Below are positions 1 to 12,550 of a DNA stretch of 64,000 nt, in pieces. The notes beneath the pieces were generated by a model. The model was not told the DNA's origin. It was given only the letters and a program-made list of their open reading frames with translations, and did no database searches. Positions within the stretch are counted from its first letter, which is position 1. Each line of letters starts with the position of its first letter. This DNA is from Littorina saxatilis (Eukaryota > Mollusca > Gastropoda > Littorinimorpha > Littorinidae). The stretch is from positions 22,902,412 to 22,966,411 of the forward strand of contig NC_090254.1 of NCBI RefSeq assembly GCF_037325665.1, written 5' to 3'. The position numbers were made by a program, and so were the translations under genes.

Positions 1-182
1 TCTATATAATTCACCTTTTCATAGCGACCACCTGCCCTCAACGACCACTCTGAAAGATCCCAGAAATGTTTTTCTTCCATATAATTCACCTTTTCATAGC
101 GACCACCTGCCCTCAACGACCACTCTGAAAGATCCCAGAAATGTTTTTCTTCTATATAATTCACCTTTTTATAGCGACCTTC
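1..182. repeat. 75-bp tandem repeat, about 2.4 units
   Basis: The motif ATAATTCACCTTTT recurs at about 7, 82 and 157, giving a 75 bp period. Each unit carries CATAGCGACCACCTG. The array runs into GGTTCGACTGTA near 250, a module also seen at 22425-22498 and 37385-37465, so this is a local expansion of a dispersed repeat. The array probably continues left of the window. Confidence 0.85.
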
Positions 183-262
183 TGTCTATAGCGACCACTT
201 GTCTATTGCGACCACTTGTGGTCGGTCCCTTGGATGTTTGTTACAGACAGGTTCGACTGTAC

Positions 263-926
263 TAAAAATAAACTGCCAAAATTAATGAGTTGTTGTACCA
301 AGTGGAATTGGTTTGTTTGTTTGCTACATTGAAATTCACAAACTGAATTGGGAATGTCAATTGGGAAATAAATGCAGCACAACATTCCCACTACGCACAG
401 AAAGTAGCCCAGGCTGCAGATTGTTGGTAAGTGTATGTATCCTTTATGAAAGTTTTGTCAGATCTGTGACACTAGTAACATTCTTTTTTTGAATGGTATT
501 CGCGGGAAGGATGGTAGGTGAAAATCGAGCAAACATGGCGTACATCTTCCCATTCCGCGGTTGAAGTAAGCGTACGCCTTGCAATGAAATATATATTTTA
601 TGAGAAATGGCCTTCATCTCGGATCAGTTTTCTCTGGCAATCCCGTGTGGTCAAATGGTTAAGATTCTTGGTCCAAATTTTCAGCTGCTCGGTTTGAAGT
701 AGAAAAGGAAACGTGATTTGCTATAATCTCTGAAATGTGTCACAGTGCTGTTGGTCATTTGAAGACTGAGAACCATTAGAAATGGACTGCATCTAGATTC
801 ACATTGTAATTATGCTTGTTTTTGGCTCACGTAAGTGTAGCCTATGCGATCGTAACTTTGTCTGTCTGTGCGTATGTGCGTGCGTGCGTGCGTGTGTATG
901 TCTGTGGTAGAAACTCTAACATTTGA
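263..926. other. No gene seen
   Basis: A/T-rich sequence with short open frames only and no recognisable protein, tRNA or terminal inverted repeat. Confidence 0.5.
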
Positions 927-979
927 AGACGTCACATTACATTGACGTCACATTATGACGTAAGAGGGTTAGACGTCAC
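927..979. promoter_or_regulatory. Cluster of four CRE-like TGACGTCA motifs
   Basis: Four CREB/ATF-type sites lie within 53 bp: GACGTCAC, TGACGTCA, TGACGTAA and GACGTCAC. No gene start is recognised nearby, and the block may belong to a dispersed repeat, so regulatory function is only a possibility. Confidence 0.3.
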
Positions 980-1122
980 GCGAAGGAAGTACTGAAAGTC
1001 TCGGTCATTATTATTTTGAGCGGGCCGAGACTAGTTGGCAGTCGTGTCCCTGTAAGTAGGCTACATGCAGACAGACAGATCTAGATCTAGTGTCTCGCTT
1101 TCTTGCACAGTTTCACCTATGC

Positions 1123-1128
<6 letters not shown>

Positions 1129-1198
<70 letters not shown>
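1129..1198. repeat. (TG)n microsatellite
   Basis: About 35 uninterrupted TG units. The open frames across it in other frames are translations of simple sequence. Confidence 0.98.
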
Positions 1199-1375
1199 GA
1201 TTTCTTACGTGAGCCTTGAAGGCTTCGCCTCTTGTTACCTGATGTATTTATTGCTTTATTTTGGAATAATAACATTGGGAGTGAGACAGACGGATAGACA
1301 TACATGTATACAGACAGAGAAAAATAACATACAAACGGACCGACGGGCAGACAGATAGACATACAGACAAACGGA

Positions 1376-1515
<140 letters not shown>

Positions 1516-1529
1516 CATACTTAAGGGGA

Positions 1530-2285
1530 AAAAACATTCTTTAGCCTAACGTTCAGAGCCATTTTTATTCGTTTTAGAGAGACTTCTGTAGTAGAAAGAT
1601 GACTGAATACTGCGGAGGCAAGAAGCAAGTTTTGAACTCTTCTTTTGGCAGGCATGTTTCACAAAAGAAACTTCGGGTGCTTTATTTGTGCTCGTTCGCG
1701 AAGCAGAATAGAATTGGCACACTGTTTATCCTCTAAACTATCAGACACCCATAAAAATTTAAAAAAAGGAGTTTTGTAGGCAAATATAATTTGGAAAAAA
1801 AATTAAACAGCAGAAGAAAATGCCATAACTTTCAGCTGATCTGTTCCTCCTAGTCAGCCAGAAAGACAAAGAATAGATGATCCAGCGTTAGCGTTACATA
1901 CTCCCTCACCTCCCCGCCCTCCATTCCCTATCATCTTCCTATGATTTTAGTTTTTCTCATTTTTATCTCTTTTTTTTAACGTGAATGTTCGTGTGAATAT
2001 GTGATTAAAGTAGACCTTCTCTGGGCGAGGGCTGGTTGAAACACAGCTCATTTGTAATGCTTATGCCACAACCCTCGTCAAATAAAATTTGATTTGATTT
2101 GATTCCCAGTCTACCGGAAAAGATAGTCAAAATCCGACTGAATGTAAAAACAGAAGGAGAAAAAGGGCGTTACATTTAGTTGTTCTACCCACCCCCACCC
2201 CCCCACCCCTGACCCACCCCTCAGGCGTCCAAACAGATGATAAATAATCCAGCGTTAGCTCACTGTGCGTGGTCATCAAACCAGG
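1530..2285. other. No gene seen
   Basis: Mixed sequence with a short AAATTTGATTTGATTTGATT tract near 2080-2103 and a C-rich stretch near 2190-2220. No coding homology recognised. Confidence 0.5.
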
Positions 2286-2833
2286 CCCGGTGTAACACGA
2301 GAAAATTACTCCCACGAAATTTTTACTCCGGAGTAAACATTTCGTACGAAAAAGTTACTCGCTTTACGAAAAAAGCACTCCCCCCATTGCACGAGAAAAT
2401 TACTCCCCAAGACAGGTGAGTTCCGAGTAAACATTTCGTACAAAAATGTTACTCCCCTGACGAATAAATAACGAATAAATTACTTCACCCCAACACGAGC
2501 AATTTAACTTCCCATGCCAGGTGTACGAAATTTTTACTCCCTTGTCCCCTGTTAGTCTTGGTGGTGGAAGGGGTGGAAGGAGGGTAGCGCGACATTCGTG
2601 TGCGCGAGATCACTTATTGGCATTATCCTTTCCCCCGCATCCCATTTTTGCGTACGAGATTTTTACTGGAAGTAAACAAAATGGGGAGTAAAAATTTCGT
2701 GGAGGGAGTAATTTTTTTGTGCCTTGGAGAGTTCTTTTCTCGTACGAAAAGTGTACTCGGAGTAAGAATTTCGTACGAAATATTTACTCCGGAGTAAATT
2801 TTTCGTGGAGTAAAAATTTCGTGTTACACCGGG
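2286..2833. mobile_element. MITE-like element built of repeated palindromes
   Basis: Ends are inverted copies of CCCGGTGTAACACGA. The interior is a chain of ACGAAATTTTTACTCC-type words in both orientations, including palindromes TTTCGTACGAAA and ACTCCGGAGT several times each. No coding capacity. No clear target duplication was found, so the superfamily is left open. Confidence 0.75.
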
Positions 2834-2857
2834 AGACGACAAAGAATGGGGTCATCT

Positions 2858-3000
2858 TACCTATTTCACGTGCATAAAGAATGAGTCGCGCCTCTTTTGT
2901 TGACCACTGACACCCGAGCCTGTGTGGACAATCCAGGCTGAAGAATATAGAGATGTCACTAGATCGCATGGCGTATTTTCTCCCATAACAAGCGGATCCT
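2858..3000 (+). repeat. Dispersed ~150-bp repeat, copy 1
   Basis: Shares TTGTTGACCA, a GATGTCAC word and a CATAACAA(G/C)GG end with 4430-4560 and 5925-6105. The class is unknown. The three copies lie within 3.2 kb. Confidence 0.5.
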
Positions 3001-4020
3001 ATTCTTTGATACGCTCTTTTGGGGGTCCGGAGAAAATCGCGGCCTGACTGATTTATCAGTTGTGGCACGGTCCGAAGGTGTGAGATTACTTGGGGATAGT
3101 CTGCTTAATTTGCTTTTGATCCAGTGGTTATAGAGTCGCTGAGGTCAATCTTGTACAAAGTTATGTAGGTTTTGGTGGTGGCTGTGGTGGTTATGTCGAT
3201 GGACACACACTAAAAAAGAAGATGCAGTTTAGCGTTGAAAATAGAATGTTGTGTTTTTACAACGTATATTAAATGGACTGCTTCAACATATATCGTGTTT
3301 AACCGAATACAAACTTTAACTACGAGACTGACTGCCACAAAAACTAAGATGAAATCAGTGGTTAAATCAGTAATAAAAAGACAAGATCATAAGAGTAAGC
3401 AAATTACTTCTGAGCAAAAGTGTGTAGTAATGCCTGAGGTAGATAGCCTACTGCTAGGGAATGCTTGTAAACATTTCATGAGAAAAAAAACGTCCAATTT
3501 CAATATTCAGTTAAAATACTTTCATTTTTAATTGCTTGTATTACCATTTGTTGATTGCTGTCAAAGCCTAAAATAAACCGGGAAAATAAAACAGAGTAGA
3601 AACAAACCAGAAATTATACATACAAGCAGAAGTGCTCAGTTTAAAAACGCGAAAGAACGAGTGTTTTATCCGTTGAGTATGTTAGACTTCAGTTATATGT
3701 GACAGGAATGGTGCTAGAATTTGTTTTTTTCGGCAGTTTTACAAAAATGGTCAATCAATGTTTTGACAAATGAATGAAGTTTTGGGCTTCATATTCCCCT
3801 CGCCGTCATAAAAGTTCGGCAATGACGACAAAAAATGTCGGTGTTTTGTTAACTGCCCACGCCAACCGACACCTATGATTATGTTAATTTAAGCTTCTTT
3901 TAAACCAGATAGACCACTCAGTCTCCTACTATGAAGTAAGGTCCATCCTGAAGAGCTGTTTTCACGCCCAGTGAAAGAACCGTCTATAATAGGCATCCAC
4001 TCAGAAGATGACGACCTCGA
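3001..4020. other. No gene seen
   Basis: A/T-rich; the longest frame (3235-3531, 98 codons) is low-complexity in composition and resembles no family I know. Confidence 0.5.
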
Positions 4021-4086
4021 TCTTTCTTTTTTTATTTGGTGTTTAACGTCGTTTTCAACCATTCAAGGTTATATCGCGACGGACGA
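4021..4086 (+). repeat. 3' module of a molluscan SINE-like repeat
   Basis: Contains TTTATTTGGTGTTTAACGTC, then TTTTCAACC and GGTTATATCGCGACGG. The same module occurs at 53985-54052 and 56690-56945. Confidence 0.6.
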
Positions 4087-4429
4087 CCTCGATCAGACGC
4101 CTTACAAGAGCACAACATGCACAGCTCATCATCTTCAGGCTTCGTACTGGTGGTCACTGCCGGCTCCTAGCCCACCTCTACAGAATCAAAATCCGGCGGA
4201 GTGCTTGTGGCGAACTGCAAACTTCATCTCATCTTGTTTCTTTCCATCTGTCTCTCTCTCACTCTCTTTCTTTATTTTACAGAAAAGCTGCGAACTGCAG
4301 ACTTCATCTAATCAATTATTTTGACAATTTTAGCATTGCGGACGGGAACGCAGATGAAGAAAGGATGTTAAAGCTTAAATTGTCATGGAAACGATCGACA
4401 GGGTTGAGTAGCTCAAATGACGTAGTCGT

Positions 4430-4560
4430 TACGGCGAGAGACGGACCAAAGAGGGTCGAATTACTCATTACACTTCCATGTAAATGAGGCACCATTGTTG
4501 ACCAAGGGCTCGGGTTCTCGTCTGGTCAGTCGCTTGAAGAATGGCGATGTCACAGAAAGG
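4430..4560 (+). repeat. Dispersed ~150-bp repeat, copy 2
   Basis: Aligns with 5925-6060 through ACTTCCATG.TAATGAGGCA, TTGTTGACCA and GGTCAGTC. No coding content. Confidence 0.55.
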
Positions 4561-4613
4561 GAATACTTTTTCGAAATCTTTTTTCTTCTTCTTCTCTACT
4601 TCTCCTGTATCTG

Positions 4614-4674
4614 ATTTAGTCAAGGTTTGACTAAAAGTTTTATCATAGAAGGGGGAATCGAGACGAGGGTCGTG

Positions 4675-4710
<36 letters not shown>

Positions 4711-5467
4711 GTGTGTAGAGCGGTTCAGCGAAAACTACTGGACCGATCTTTATGAAACTTTCCATGAGAGTTCCTGGGAATAATATCCCCAGAACTCTTT
4801 CTTTTTTTGATAAATGTCTTTGATGACGTCATATCCGGCTTTTTGTAAAAGTTGGGCGGCACTGTCACACCCTCATTTTTCAATAAAATTGATTGACATT
4901 TTGGCCAAGCAATCTTCGACGAAGGCCGGACTGTGGTATTGCATTTCAATTTGGAGGCTTAGAAATGTATTAATGAGTTTGGTCATTAAAAATCTAAAAC
5001 TTGCAATTAAAAATATTTTTTATAAAACGATCCAAAAACAATTTCTTCTTATTCTCTATCATTTTCTGATTCCAAAAACATATAAATATGTTATATTCGG
5101 ATTAAAAACAAGCTCTGTAAATTAAAAATATGAAAATTATGACTAAAATAAAATGTCCGACATCGATTTAAAAATAATTTCATCGTATTCCTTGTCGGTT
5201 CCTGATTCCAACATATAGATAAGATATATTTGGATTATAAACAAGCTCAGAAAGTTAAAAACAATAGAGATACAGAAAAGCGTGCTATCCTGCTCAGCGC
5301 AACCATTACCGCGCTATTCTGGCTTGTCAATTTCACTGGCTTTGCCACGAGCAGTGGTGTGACGATGCTACGAATATACGGTCTTGCTGAAAAAATCCAG
5401 TGCGTTCAGTTTTATTCTGTCAGTTTGACAGCTTGACTAAATGTTGTATTTTCGCCTTACGCGACTT
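4614..5467 (-). mobile_element. AAGTCGCG family (Helentron/HINE-like), full copy
   Basis: One end is the hairpin word TTTAGTCAAGGTTTGACTAA, the other reads CGCCTTACGCGACTT with a nearby inner copy of TTGACTAAATGT. A (TG)n tract sits about 70 bp inside the hairpin end. Interior words AAAAACATATAAATATG and ATGACGTCATATCCGGC recur in all family members (37471, 41984, 48420, 54995, 58483, 61777). Non-coding. Hairpin end, subterminal repeat and internal microsatellite resemble Drosophila DINE-1/HINE elements; that assignment is inference. Confidence 0.8.
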
Positions 5468-5581
5468 TTTTTTCTTATTCTAATGAAGAGAGTTGTTATT
5501 TGAAAGATCGTTGAAACTGAACCCTATTCTGTTTTCTGTGCAATGGTAATCTGAGGAGAGAGAAAACACAAACCTGAAGAG

Positions 5582-5696
<115 letters not shown>

Positions 5697-5924
5697 CAGA
5701 CAGAGACAGACAGAGAGACACAGACAGAAACAGAGAGACAGAGAGACAGACAGACAGACAGACAAATTGAGGCAGACAAACAGAACGGCAAATGCGAATT
5801 CTAAAGACAACAAGAACAGAGGGATAATTTATGAAACTATTCTCTCACAGGCTCGTACCTGCGTACGTTATTCTTTCAGCACAATTGGACCTTTAAAGCT
5901 CAAGCAACGCAGTGATTATGGAGA

Positions 5925-6105
5925 GAGATGGACAAAAGAGAGAGATTCGTCTTACTCATGCCACTTCCATGGTAATGAGGCAGCTTTGTTGACCACAAGC
6001 TCGGGTTATTGTGTGGTCAGTCATGTCCAGAATGAAGATGTCACATTAGATAGAGATGCCACCTTGTGTCTGGATCATGTAACCCTGCCATAACAACGGC
6101 TTAGG
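5925..6105 (+). repeat. Dispersed ~150-bp repeat, copy 3
   Basis: Closest to the copy at 4430-4560, with a right end resembling 2960-3000. Confidence 0.5.
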
Positions 6106-6301
6106 TTGTCTCTGCCCACGATTGTATGCCATTATATTGTGCAAAATTGTATTCTTTAGAATGTTCGTTGTAGTTATTTTGTTGTTGTTCTTTGTTTATT
6201 TCTTCTTGTTCTCCTCTCTCTCTCACTCTCTCTCACATACACACACATACACCCACACACACACATATTCCTGTCGTACACATATAAGCACACAGACATA
6301 C

Positions 6302-7343
<1,042 letters not shown>

Positions 7344-7352
7344 TGTCAACCC

Positions 7353-8103
7353 CAGACCTGGGAACCCCTGTTTTGCACTTAGAGTATTCTCAAACAAACT
7401 TGGTGTATTTTCAGAAAAATGAACGTACTCCACACAGCATTTCAACATCCATGATTCAAACATGCTTCACACTTGTCCGCCACATCGTTAATTAAGTTTA
7501 CCCATACAGTCGAGATTGCTTTACACGAAATGAAAGGGACCAATATTTTTTTTTCGAGTTAACGTTTTTTCGCGATAATGAAAATGATCAAACTGATCAC
7601 TTTTTTTTTTAAAAGCAAGATAAAGAAGATAAAACAGTGCCATACCTTAAAAAAAAAGCCTCCGTAGTGCGCGGCGGACGAAGTACACGGTTCAGTCAGA
7701 GTCGGCAGTTTTGTCGTCTGCTACAGTTCATTATTTTGTTGTACACTTTAATTCCTCACAAAAAAGATTAAAATTCATTGCAGTGTTTAAAATCCATTGC
7801 AGTGTTTATGAATTCACACAGGACGAAAGAAATCCGTCAACTTCAACTGTTTGACAGGCTCACTGCACTTTCCGACGAACCGTTCAATTCTTGTGTACAT
7901 TTAAAACAAATCCTTTTTTCAATTTTTACTGACAAAAACTGTAATCATGTGTCAAAATACTGGATCGGCTTCAAGATGGGCTTGTGAATAAAAGTAGTCT
8001 AGGAATTTTTCTCGTCGTATTTTTTTCCCACTGACCGTACTGATCGTATTCTCGACAATCATGCGTACAGAATACGGCGAAATCGTATGGGTTCCCAGGT
8101 CTG
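7353..8103. mobile_element. hAT-like MITE, TIR CAGACCTGGGAA, long copy
   Basis: The 15 bp terminal inverted repeats read CAGACCTGGGAACCC. The flanks carry an exact 6 bp target duplication CAACCC (7347-7352 and 8104-8109). A second, 358 bp copy at 52818-53175 matches the first ~155 bp and last ~175 bp but lacks about 400 bp here (7510-7920). CA-start TIRs fit hAT, and 6 bp duplications are reported for some hAT lineages. No transposase is encoded. Confidence 0.88.
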
Positions 8104-8109
8104 CAACCC

Positions 8110-8383
8110 TCTCTGACATTAATGTAATAATTATCGAACAATTTACTAGAAAATTCTCACACACACATTTATGATGCTGTATTGACTAGACACCACTATT
8201 TCACACTGAGGCACACGTTTGTACAAGAATCGCTCCAAAATCACCATATGAATCTTAGATCTATCAGCTAGGCTAGGGACGACAAGGTGATGGGAAAAGA
8301 TACACTGTTACCATGACAGAAAATTGCACAATAAAACACACGCACACAGTTGTTAAAAGATCAGCGAACACAAGAAAAGAGAG
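8110..8383. other. No gene seen
   Basis: Short unique-looking stretch between the hAT-like element and the Gypsy insertion. Confidence 0.5.
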
Positions 8384-8388
8384 AATAC

Positions 8389-8544
8389 TGTGGTGTTCTC
8401 TAGAGCACAACTAGGACACGAACGAAGTGGACAAACTACAAAGAGTGCGTGGCTGTTTGGGTCGGCTTTATTTGAACCCTGAGCAGGCGGAAGTGCCCGG
8501 TGACTGAATACCGAAACCGATTACAAGAATCCGATTACTCTACA
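8389..8544 (-). repeat. 3' LTR of the Gypsy element
   Basis: 156 bp, identical to 12892-13047; this is the 3' LTR because the element runs on the minus strand. Confidence 0.97.
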
Positions 8545-8578
8545 TCTCCCTTTCTTTGGAGTGAGCGTTAGCGTTCAT

Positions 8579-11500
8579 TCACATATCCCAAATTTCTCTC
8601 GGCTTGATGATCCGACCGGCTCTGCTGCGGATGACTTCAGTAGGGGCATCTGCAGTCGATGTATCCTTTGTCTCTTCCTCAGTGGACGGCAGTGGCGGTG
8701 GAGGCAGCTGACTTCCTGGTGACACATCGTTTTCAGTTGCAGCGTGAGCTGGCAGGAGGGACGTTGCTCTTGGAATGTCCCCTGGTCCTGGAGAAGGCTG
8801 GAGACTGCGTTTACGGAGATGGTGTCGGTTTCGTCGTTGGTTTCCAGTTGGGGTCTGAAGTATGTAGGACCGAGGATTTGGCTGAGAGTTCACGACGGAA
8901 CCCTCAGTCACACGAGGAGTCTTGATCCAGACTGGTTGATCTGGCTGATCCATAGGAGACAAGGCTTTAACACGATGACGCTTGTCGAAGTATGCCTTTT
9001 GTTTCATTTTCAGCTGATGATCCTTCTCCTTGAACTTGTCGACGTCTGGGTGATTGGGGATGTGGGAACTCATGGTCGGGATCGTAGTTCTGAGTTTTCT
9101 TCCGTTCAATAATTCTGCTGGGCTGTATCCCTGTTGGAGTGGGGTAGCTCGGTAGTTCAGCATTGCTAAGTAGGGGTCTTCGGCTTTCCTTAAGAGGTGT
9201 TTTACCGTTTGCACTGCCCTCTCCGCCTCTCCGTTCCCTTTCGGGTAATGCGGACTGCTGGTTATGTGCGTAAATCCGTATGTTTCACCAAACTTGGCGA
9301 ACTCTCGGGAACTGTATTGGGGACCGTTGTCCGAGATGACTACCTCTGGGATTCCTTGGCGACCGAAGATGGATTTCAGATGCTGGATTATTGCGGAAGA
9401 GGTTGTCTGTGTCAGGTGAGCGATTTCAATCCAGCGCGAGTAGTAATCCACAGCCAGCAAATATTGGTGACCCTTCCATTCGAACAGATCCGTCCCTATG
9501 CGTTGCCATGGATACTCAGGTGTACTACTAGGTCTCAAAGGCTCTAGCGGTAGAATTCGTTCCTTCTCACAAACGCTGCAGTTTTGTATCATTGTTTCCA
9601 GATCCTTGGACAATCCTGGCCACCAGACGCTGCTTCTGGCAAGTGCTCTGCATTTGACAATGCCTTGATGACCTCCGTGAAGACGTTGCAGGATATCTTT
9701 TCTCATCTCGCTGGGAATAACCAGTCTACTTTGGTAGAGAAGAATTCCTTGCACGACTGTCAGATCGTTTCTTGCTGTCCAATACTGTTTCAGCACATGG
9801 TTCTTCTTTGCATGTTCCGGCCAATGATCTACTTTGCAAAATTCGATGATCTTGCTGCAGGTTTCGTCTGTGCTTTGCTTGAGTTTGATTTCTTCAATAC
9901 GCTGGTCCGTCGCTGGAAGACTCTCAATAACTTGCTGGACATGCATTTGTGTCTCAAACTCCATTTGGCGATCCTGTTCAGCAGGAACGCTCCCAGGAGC
10001 CCGAGACAGCGTGTCGGCAGTCGTGAGATTCTTTCCTGATGTGTAGATCACGTCGTAGGAAAAGTGCATCATTCTCATTCTGAAGCGTTGTATGCGCGGA
10101 GTCAACTCGTCCAGTAGCTTGGTTTGCATGAGGGCTAACAAGGGTTTGTGGTCTGTTTCAATCACGAATCTTGATAGTCCAACGAGGAAGTCTCTGAACT
10201 TTTCGCAACACCAAGTCATGGCCAAAGCTTCTTTCTCCACTTGTGCATATCTTTGTTCCGTGCTAGTGAGGGCTCTTGATGCATAGAAGACGGGTCTCCA
10301 TTCGTCTTCTTCCTTTTGTAGAAGAACTCCTCCCATGCCAAAGGAAGATGCATCTGCTGACACTTTTGTTGGCTTCTCAGGACTGTAATGAGCAAGCACT
10401 GGTGCGGAACTCAGCTGCTGCTTCAGAGTTTGAAATGAAGATTCCTGTTTCTCATTCCAGATCCAATCATTCTCTTTGTGTAGAAGTTGTCGGAGGGGTT
10501 CTGTTGTCTCCGCGAGGTTTGGAGCAAACTTTCCAACGTGGTTTACCATGCCCAAAAAGCGCCGTAACTCTGTGATGTTTGTTGGCTTGGGAAAGTTGGT
10601 AATGGCTTCCACTTTCGCAGGATCGATCTCAATGCCTTCCGGTGATATGAGATGACCTAAGAACTTGACAGTGTGGAGTGAGAAGGCACACTTTTCGTTG
10701 AGTGTGACGCCTGCCTCCTTGAGTTTCTGCAGAACCATCTTGAGTCTCTGGTCGTGTTCTTCTTGGTCTTTCCCAAAAATGAGAACGTCGTCAATGTCAA
10801 CAATGACACCCGGTACCCCGGCGAGGATGTGTGTCATCTCTCGATGAAAGATTTCTGGGCCCGAACAGATCCCGAAAGGTAAACGCTTGAAACAGAACCT
10901 CCCAAACGGTGTGATAAAAGTAGTGAGTTCTTGAGATTCCTCATCGAGTGGAATTTGGTAGAAGCCACTGTTGCAGTCTAGCTTTGAAAAGACTTTCGCT
11001 CCTGAAATTCTTGCTAAAAGCTGGTCTGTCGTTGGCAGTGGAAAGTTCTCTCTCTGGACTTTCTCATTGAGCCGGGTGAAGTCCACACATAGCCTGATTC
11101 GGCCATTTGGCTTGGGAACGGCGACGATTGGTGCACACCAGTCTGTTGGCTTCGTTACCGGTCTGATGATGTCATCTTCTTCCATTTTCTTTAGTTCCTC
11201 CTGGACCTTTTGTCTCAGAGGCAATGGAAGGCGTCGAGGCGTTGAGATGAAAAAGGGTGAATCGTTGTCTTTCATTCTGATTGTGTATTTGTTGGGCATC
11301 TTGCCTAGGCCTTCAAAAAGCTCTGGGTAGCTCTCTTTGATCTCACTATCTGCATCAACCGTGTAGATGCGTTCAACCAGGTGTAATGCTTCCAATGCGT
11401 TTTTCCCCAACAGTGGTTCCTTCAGATCCCTCACGATGACCAGATTCTCGGTGACTGATTTCTTTTCCGTTTCTAGAGTTGCCTTAAATTCCCCGAGAAT

Positions 11501-12550
11501 AGTGAGCGGAAGTTGCCCTGCAGCTGTACATTTCCTCTCGGTGGGCTGGATGTGAGGAGAGTTTTTGCGGAACCATCGATCTGGCACAACTGTGACATCA
11601 GCTCCCGTGTCGAGACGAAAGTTCATGAGCCTGCCGTTGACTTTTATTTTGGCGTGCCATTTGTCATCTTCGATCTGGTTGACTGATTCTGTCCTAATTG
11701 TGCCCAGAAAGGCTTCGTCTTCATCTTCTTCCTCCACGTACCTAACTCCTGCTTTTGTTCTGCACACATTGGCGTAATGTCCTATTTTTGCACATTTTCT
11801 GCACTCTGCATCTTTCGCTGGACAATCTTGTCTATTGTGTGAAGGGGATTTTCCGCATCTTCCGCACTTGGAGTGCTTCTCTTCTCCGTACTTCTTCCTT
11901 TGGTTATAGTCAGACGGTCTCTGTCCTTGACGATCTGATCTGACCCTGTTGACTTGGGTTTGGTTGTTGGTTGCCATGGACTGAAGCTGTTGCCTTGATT
12001 TCTCGTGAATTCTGCCCGTATCCAGACAGTCCTCCACTGTGAGGTTTCTTTTCTCCAACAATTTCTCTCTCAGTGTATCCTCTCGGATTCCCATGACCAC
12101 TTGGTCCCTTATCATCCTATCCTCGTCCTTGAAGTTGCATGTTTTTGCAAGTTGTCTGAGGCACGCAAGATATGCTTCTATGCTCTCTCCTTCTTCTTGG
12201 CGACGGGAATGGAATTGGTATGATTCGTAAGCTTCATTTGTATGGCCTACGCAATGATCCTCAAACGTTTGCAACACCTTTGAGAGTTTCTTTTTGTCTT
12301 CTGCAGTGGCAAACTTGAGACCTTCATAAATTTCCATTGCATCTTCTCCTATGGTTGCAAGGAATACTGCACACTGAAACGCCGTTTCGTTTCCATCTGC
12401 GTCATTCTCTAGTGCTAGACGACTGGCAATGTAGTAATTATCCCATTGACGTCGAAACTTTTTCCAGTTAGTGGCGAGATTGCCGCTGACATCCAGTTTT
12501 GTTGGAGCGGTGACATTCGCTGTGAACTGTTTTACCGGAGCTGCTGCCAT
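8579..12550 (-). CDS. Gypsy Gag-Pol polyprotein (virus-like element)
   Basis: A 1323-codon frame. In order it shows a capsid-like Gag part (about residues 1-210), two CCHC zinc knuckles (about 228-268), an aspartic protease with LDTGAD (about 315), reverse transcriptase with FKRLPFGICSGPEIF and an IDD-type active site (about 450-650), RNase H with ETDHKPL (about 740-850), and an integrase with HHCC zinc finger (GGHQG ... CSVCEK) and DDE core (GTDLFEW, ISDNGPQYSS, GNGEAERAVQ; about 960-1190). This order is typical of Ty3/Gypsy. It belongs to the mobile element, not to the host. Confidence 0.96.
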   Translation of the reverse strand: MAAAPVKQFTANVTAPTKLDVSGNLATNWKKFRRQWDNYYIASRLALENDADGNETAFQCAVFLATIGEDAMEIYEGLKFATAEDKKKLSKVLQTFEDHCVGHTNEAYESYQFHSRRQEEGESIEAYLACLRQLAKTCNFKDEDRMIRDQVVMGIREDTLREKLLEKRNLTVEDCLDTGRIHEKSRQQLQSMATNNQTQVNRVRSDRQGQRPSDYNQRKKYGEEKHSKCGRCGKSPSHNRQDCPAKDAECRKCAKIGHYANVCRTKAGVRYVEEEDEDEAFLGTIRTESVNQIEDDKWHAKIKVNGRLMNFRLDTGADVTVVPDRWFRKNSPHIQPTERKCTAAGQLPLTILGEFKATLETEKKSVTENLVIVRDLKEPLLGKNALEALHLVERIYTVDADSEIKESYPELFEGLGKMPNKYTIRMKDNDSPFFISTPRRLPLPLRQKVQEELKKMEEDDIIRPVTKPTDWCAPIVAVPKPNGRIRLCVDFTRLNEKVQRENFPLPTTDQLLARISGAKVFSKLDCNSGFYQIPLDEESQELTTFITPFGRFCFKRLPFGICSGPEIFHREMTHILAGVPGVIVDIDDVLIFGKDQEEHDQRLKMVLQKLKEAGVTLNEKCAFSLHTVKFLGHLISPEGIEIDPAKVEAITNFPKPTNITELRRFLGMVNHVGKFAPNLAETTEPLRQLLHKENDWIWNEKQESSFQTLKQQLSSAPVLAHYSPEKPTKVSADASSFGMGGVLLQKEEDEWRPVFYASRALTSTEQRYAQVEKEALAMTWCCEKFRDFLVGLSRFVIETDHKPLLALMQTKLLDELTPRIQRFRMRMMHFSYDVIYTSGKNLTTADTLSRAPGSVPAEQDRQMEFETQMHVQQVIESLPATDQRIEEIKLKQSTDETCSKIIEFCKVDHWPEHAKKNHVLKQYWTARNDLTVVQGILLYQSRLVIPSEMRKDILQRLHGGHQGIVKCRALARSSVWWPGLSKDLETMIQNCSVCEKERILPLEPLRPSSTPEYPWQRIGTDLFEWKGHQYLLAVDYYSRWIEIAHLTQTTSSAIIQHLKSIFGRQGIPEVVISDNGPQYSSREFAKFGETYGFTHITSSPHYPKGNGEAERAVQTVKHLLRKAEDPYLAMLNYRATPLQQGYSPAELLNGRKLRTTIPTMSSHIPNHPDVDKFKEKDHQLKMKQKAYFDKRHRVKALSPMDQPDQPVWIKTPRVTEGSVVNSQPNPRSYILQTPTGNQRRNRHHLRKRSLQPSPGPGDIPRATSLLPAHAATENDVSPGSQLPPPPLPSTEEETKDTSTADAPTEVIRSRAGRIIKPREIWDM

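Noticed and set aside
8659-12230. Plus-strand frames of 60-150 codons
   Set aside because: They lie opposite the Gypsy Gag-Pol frame and share no known domain.
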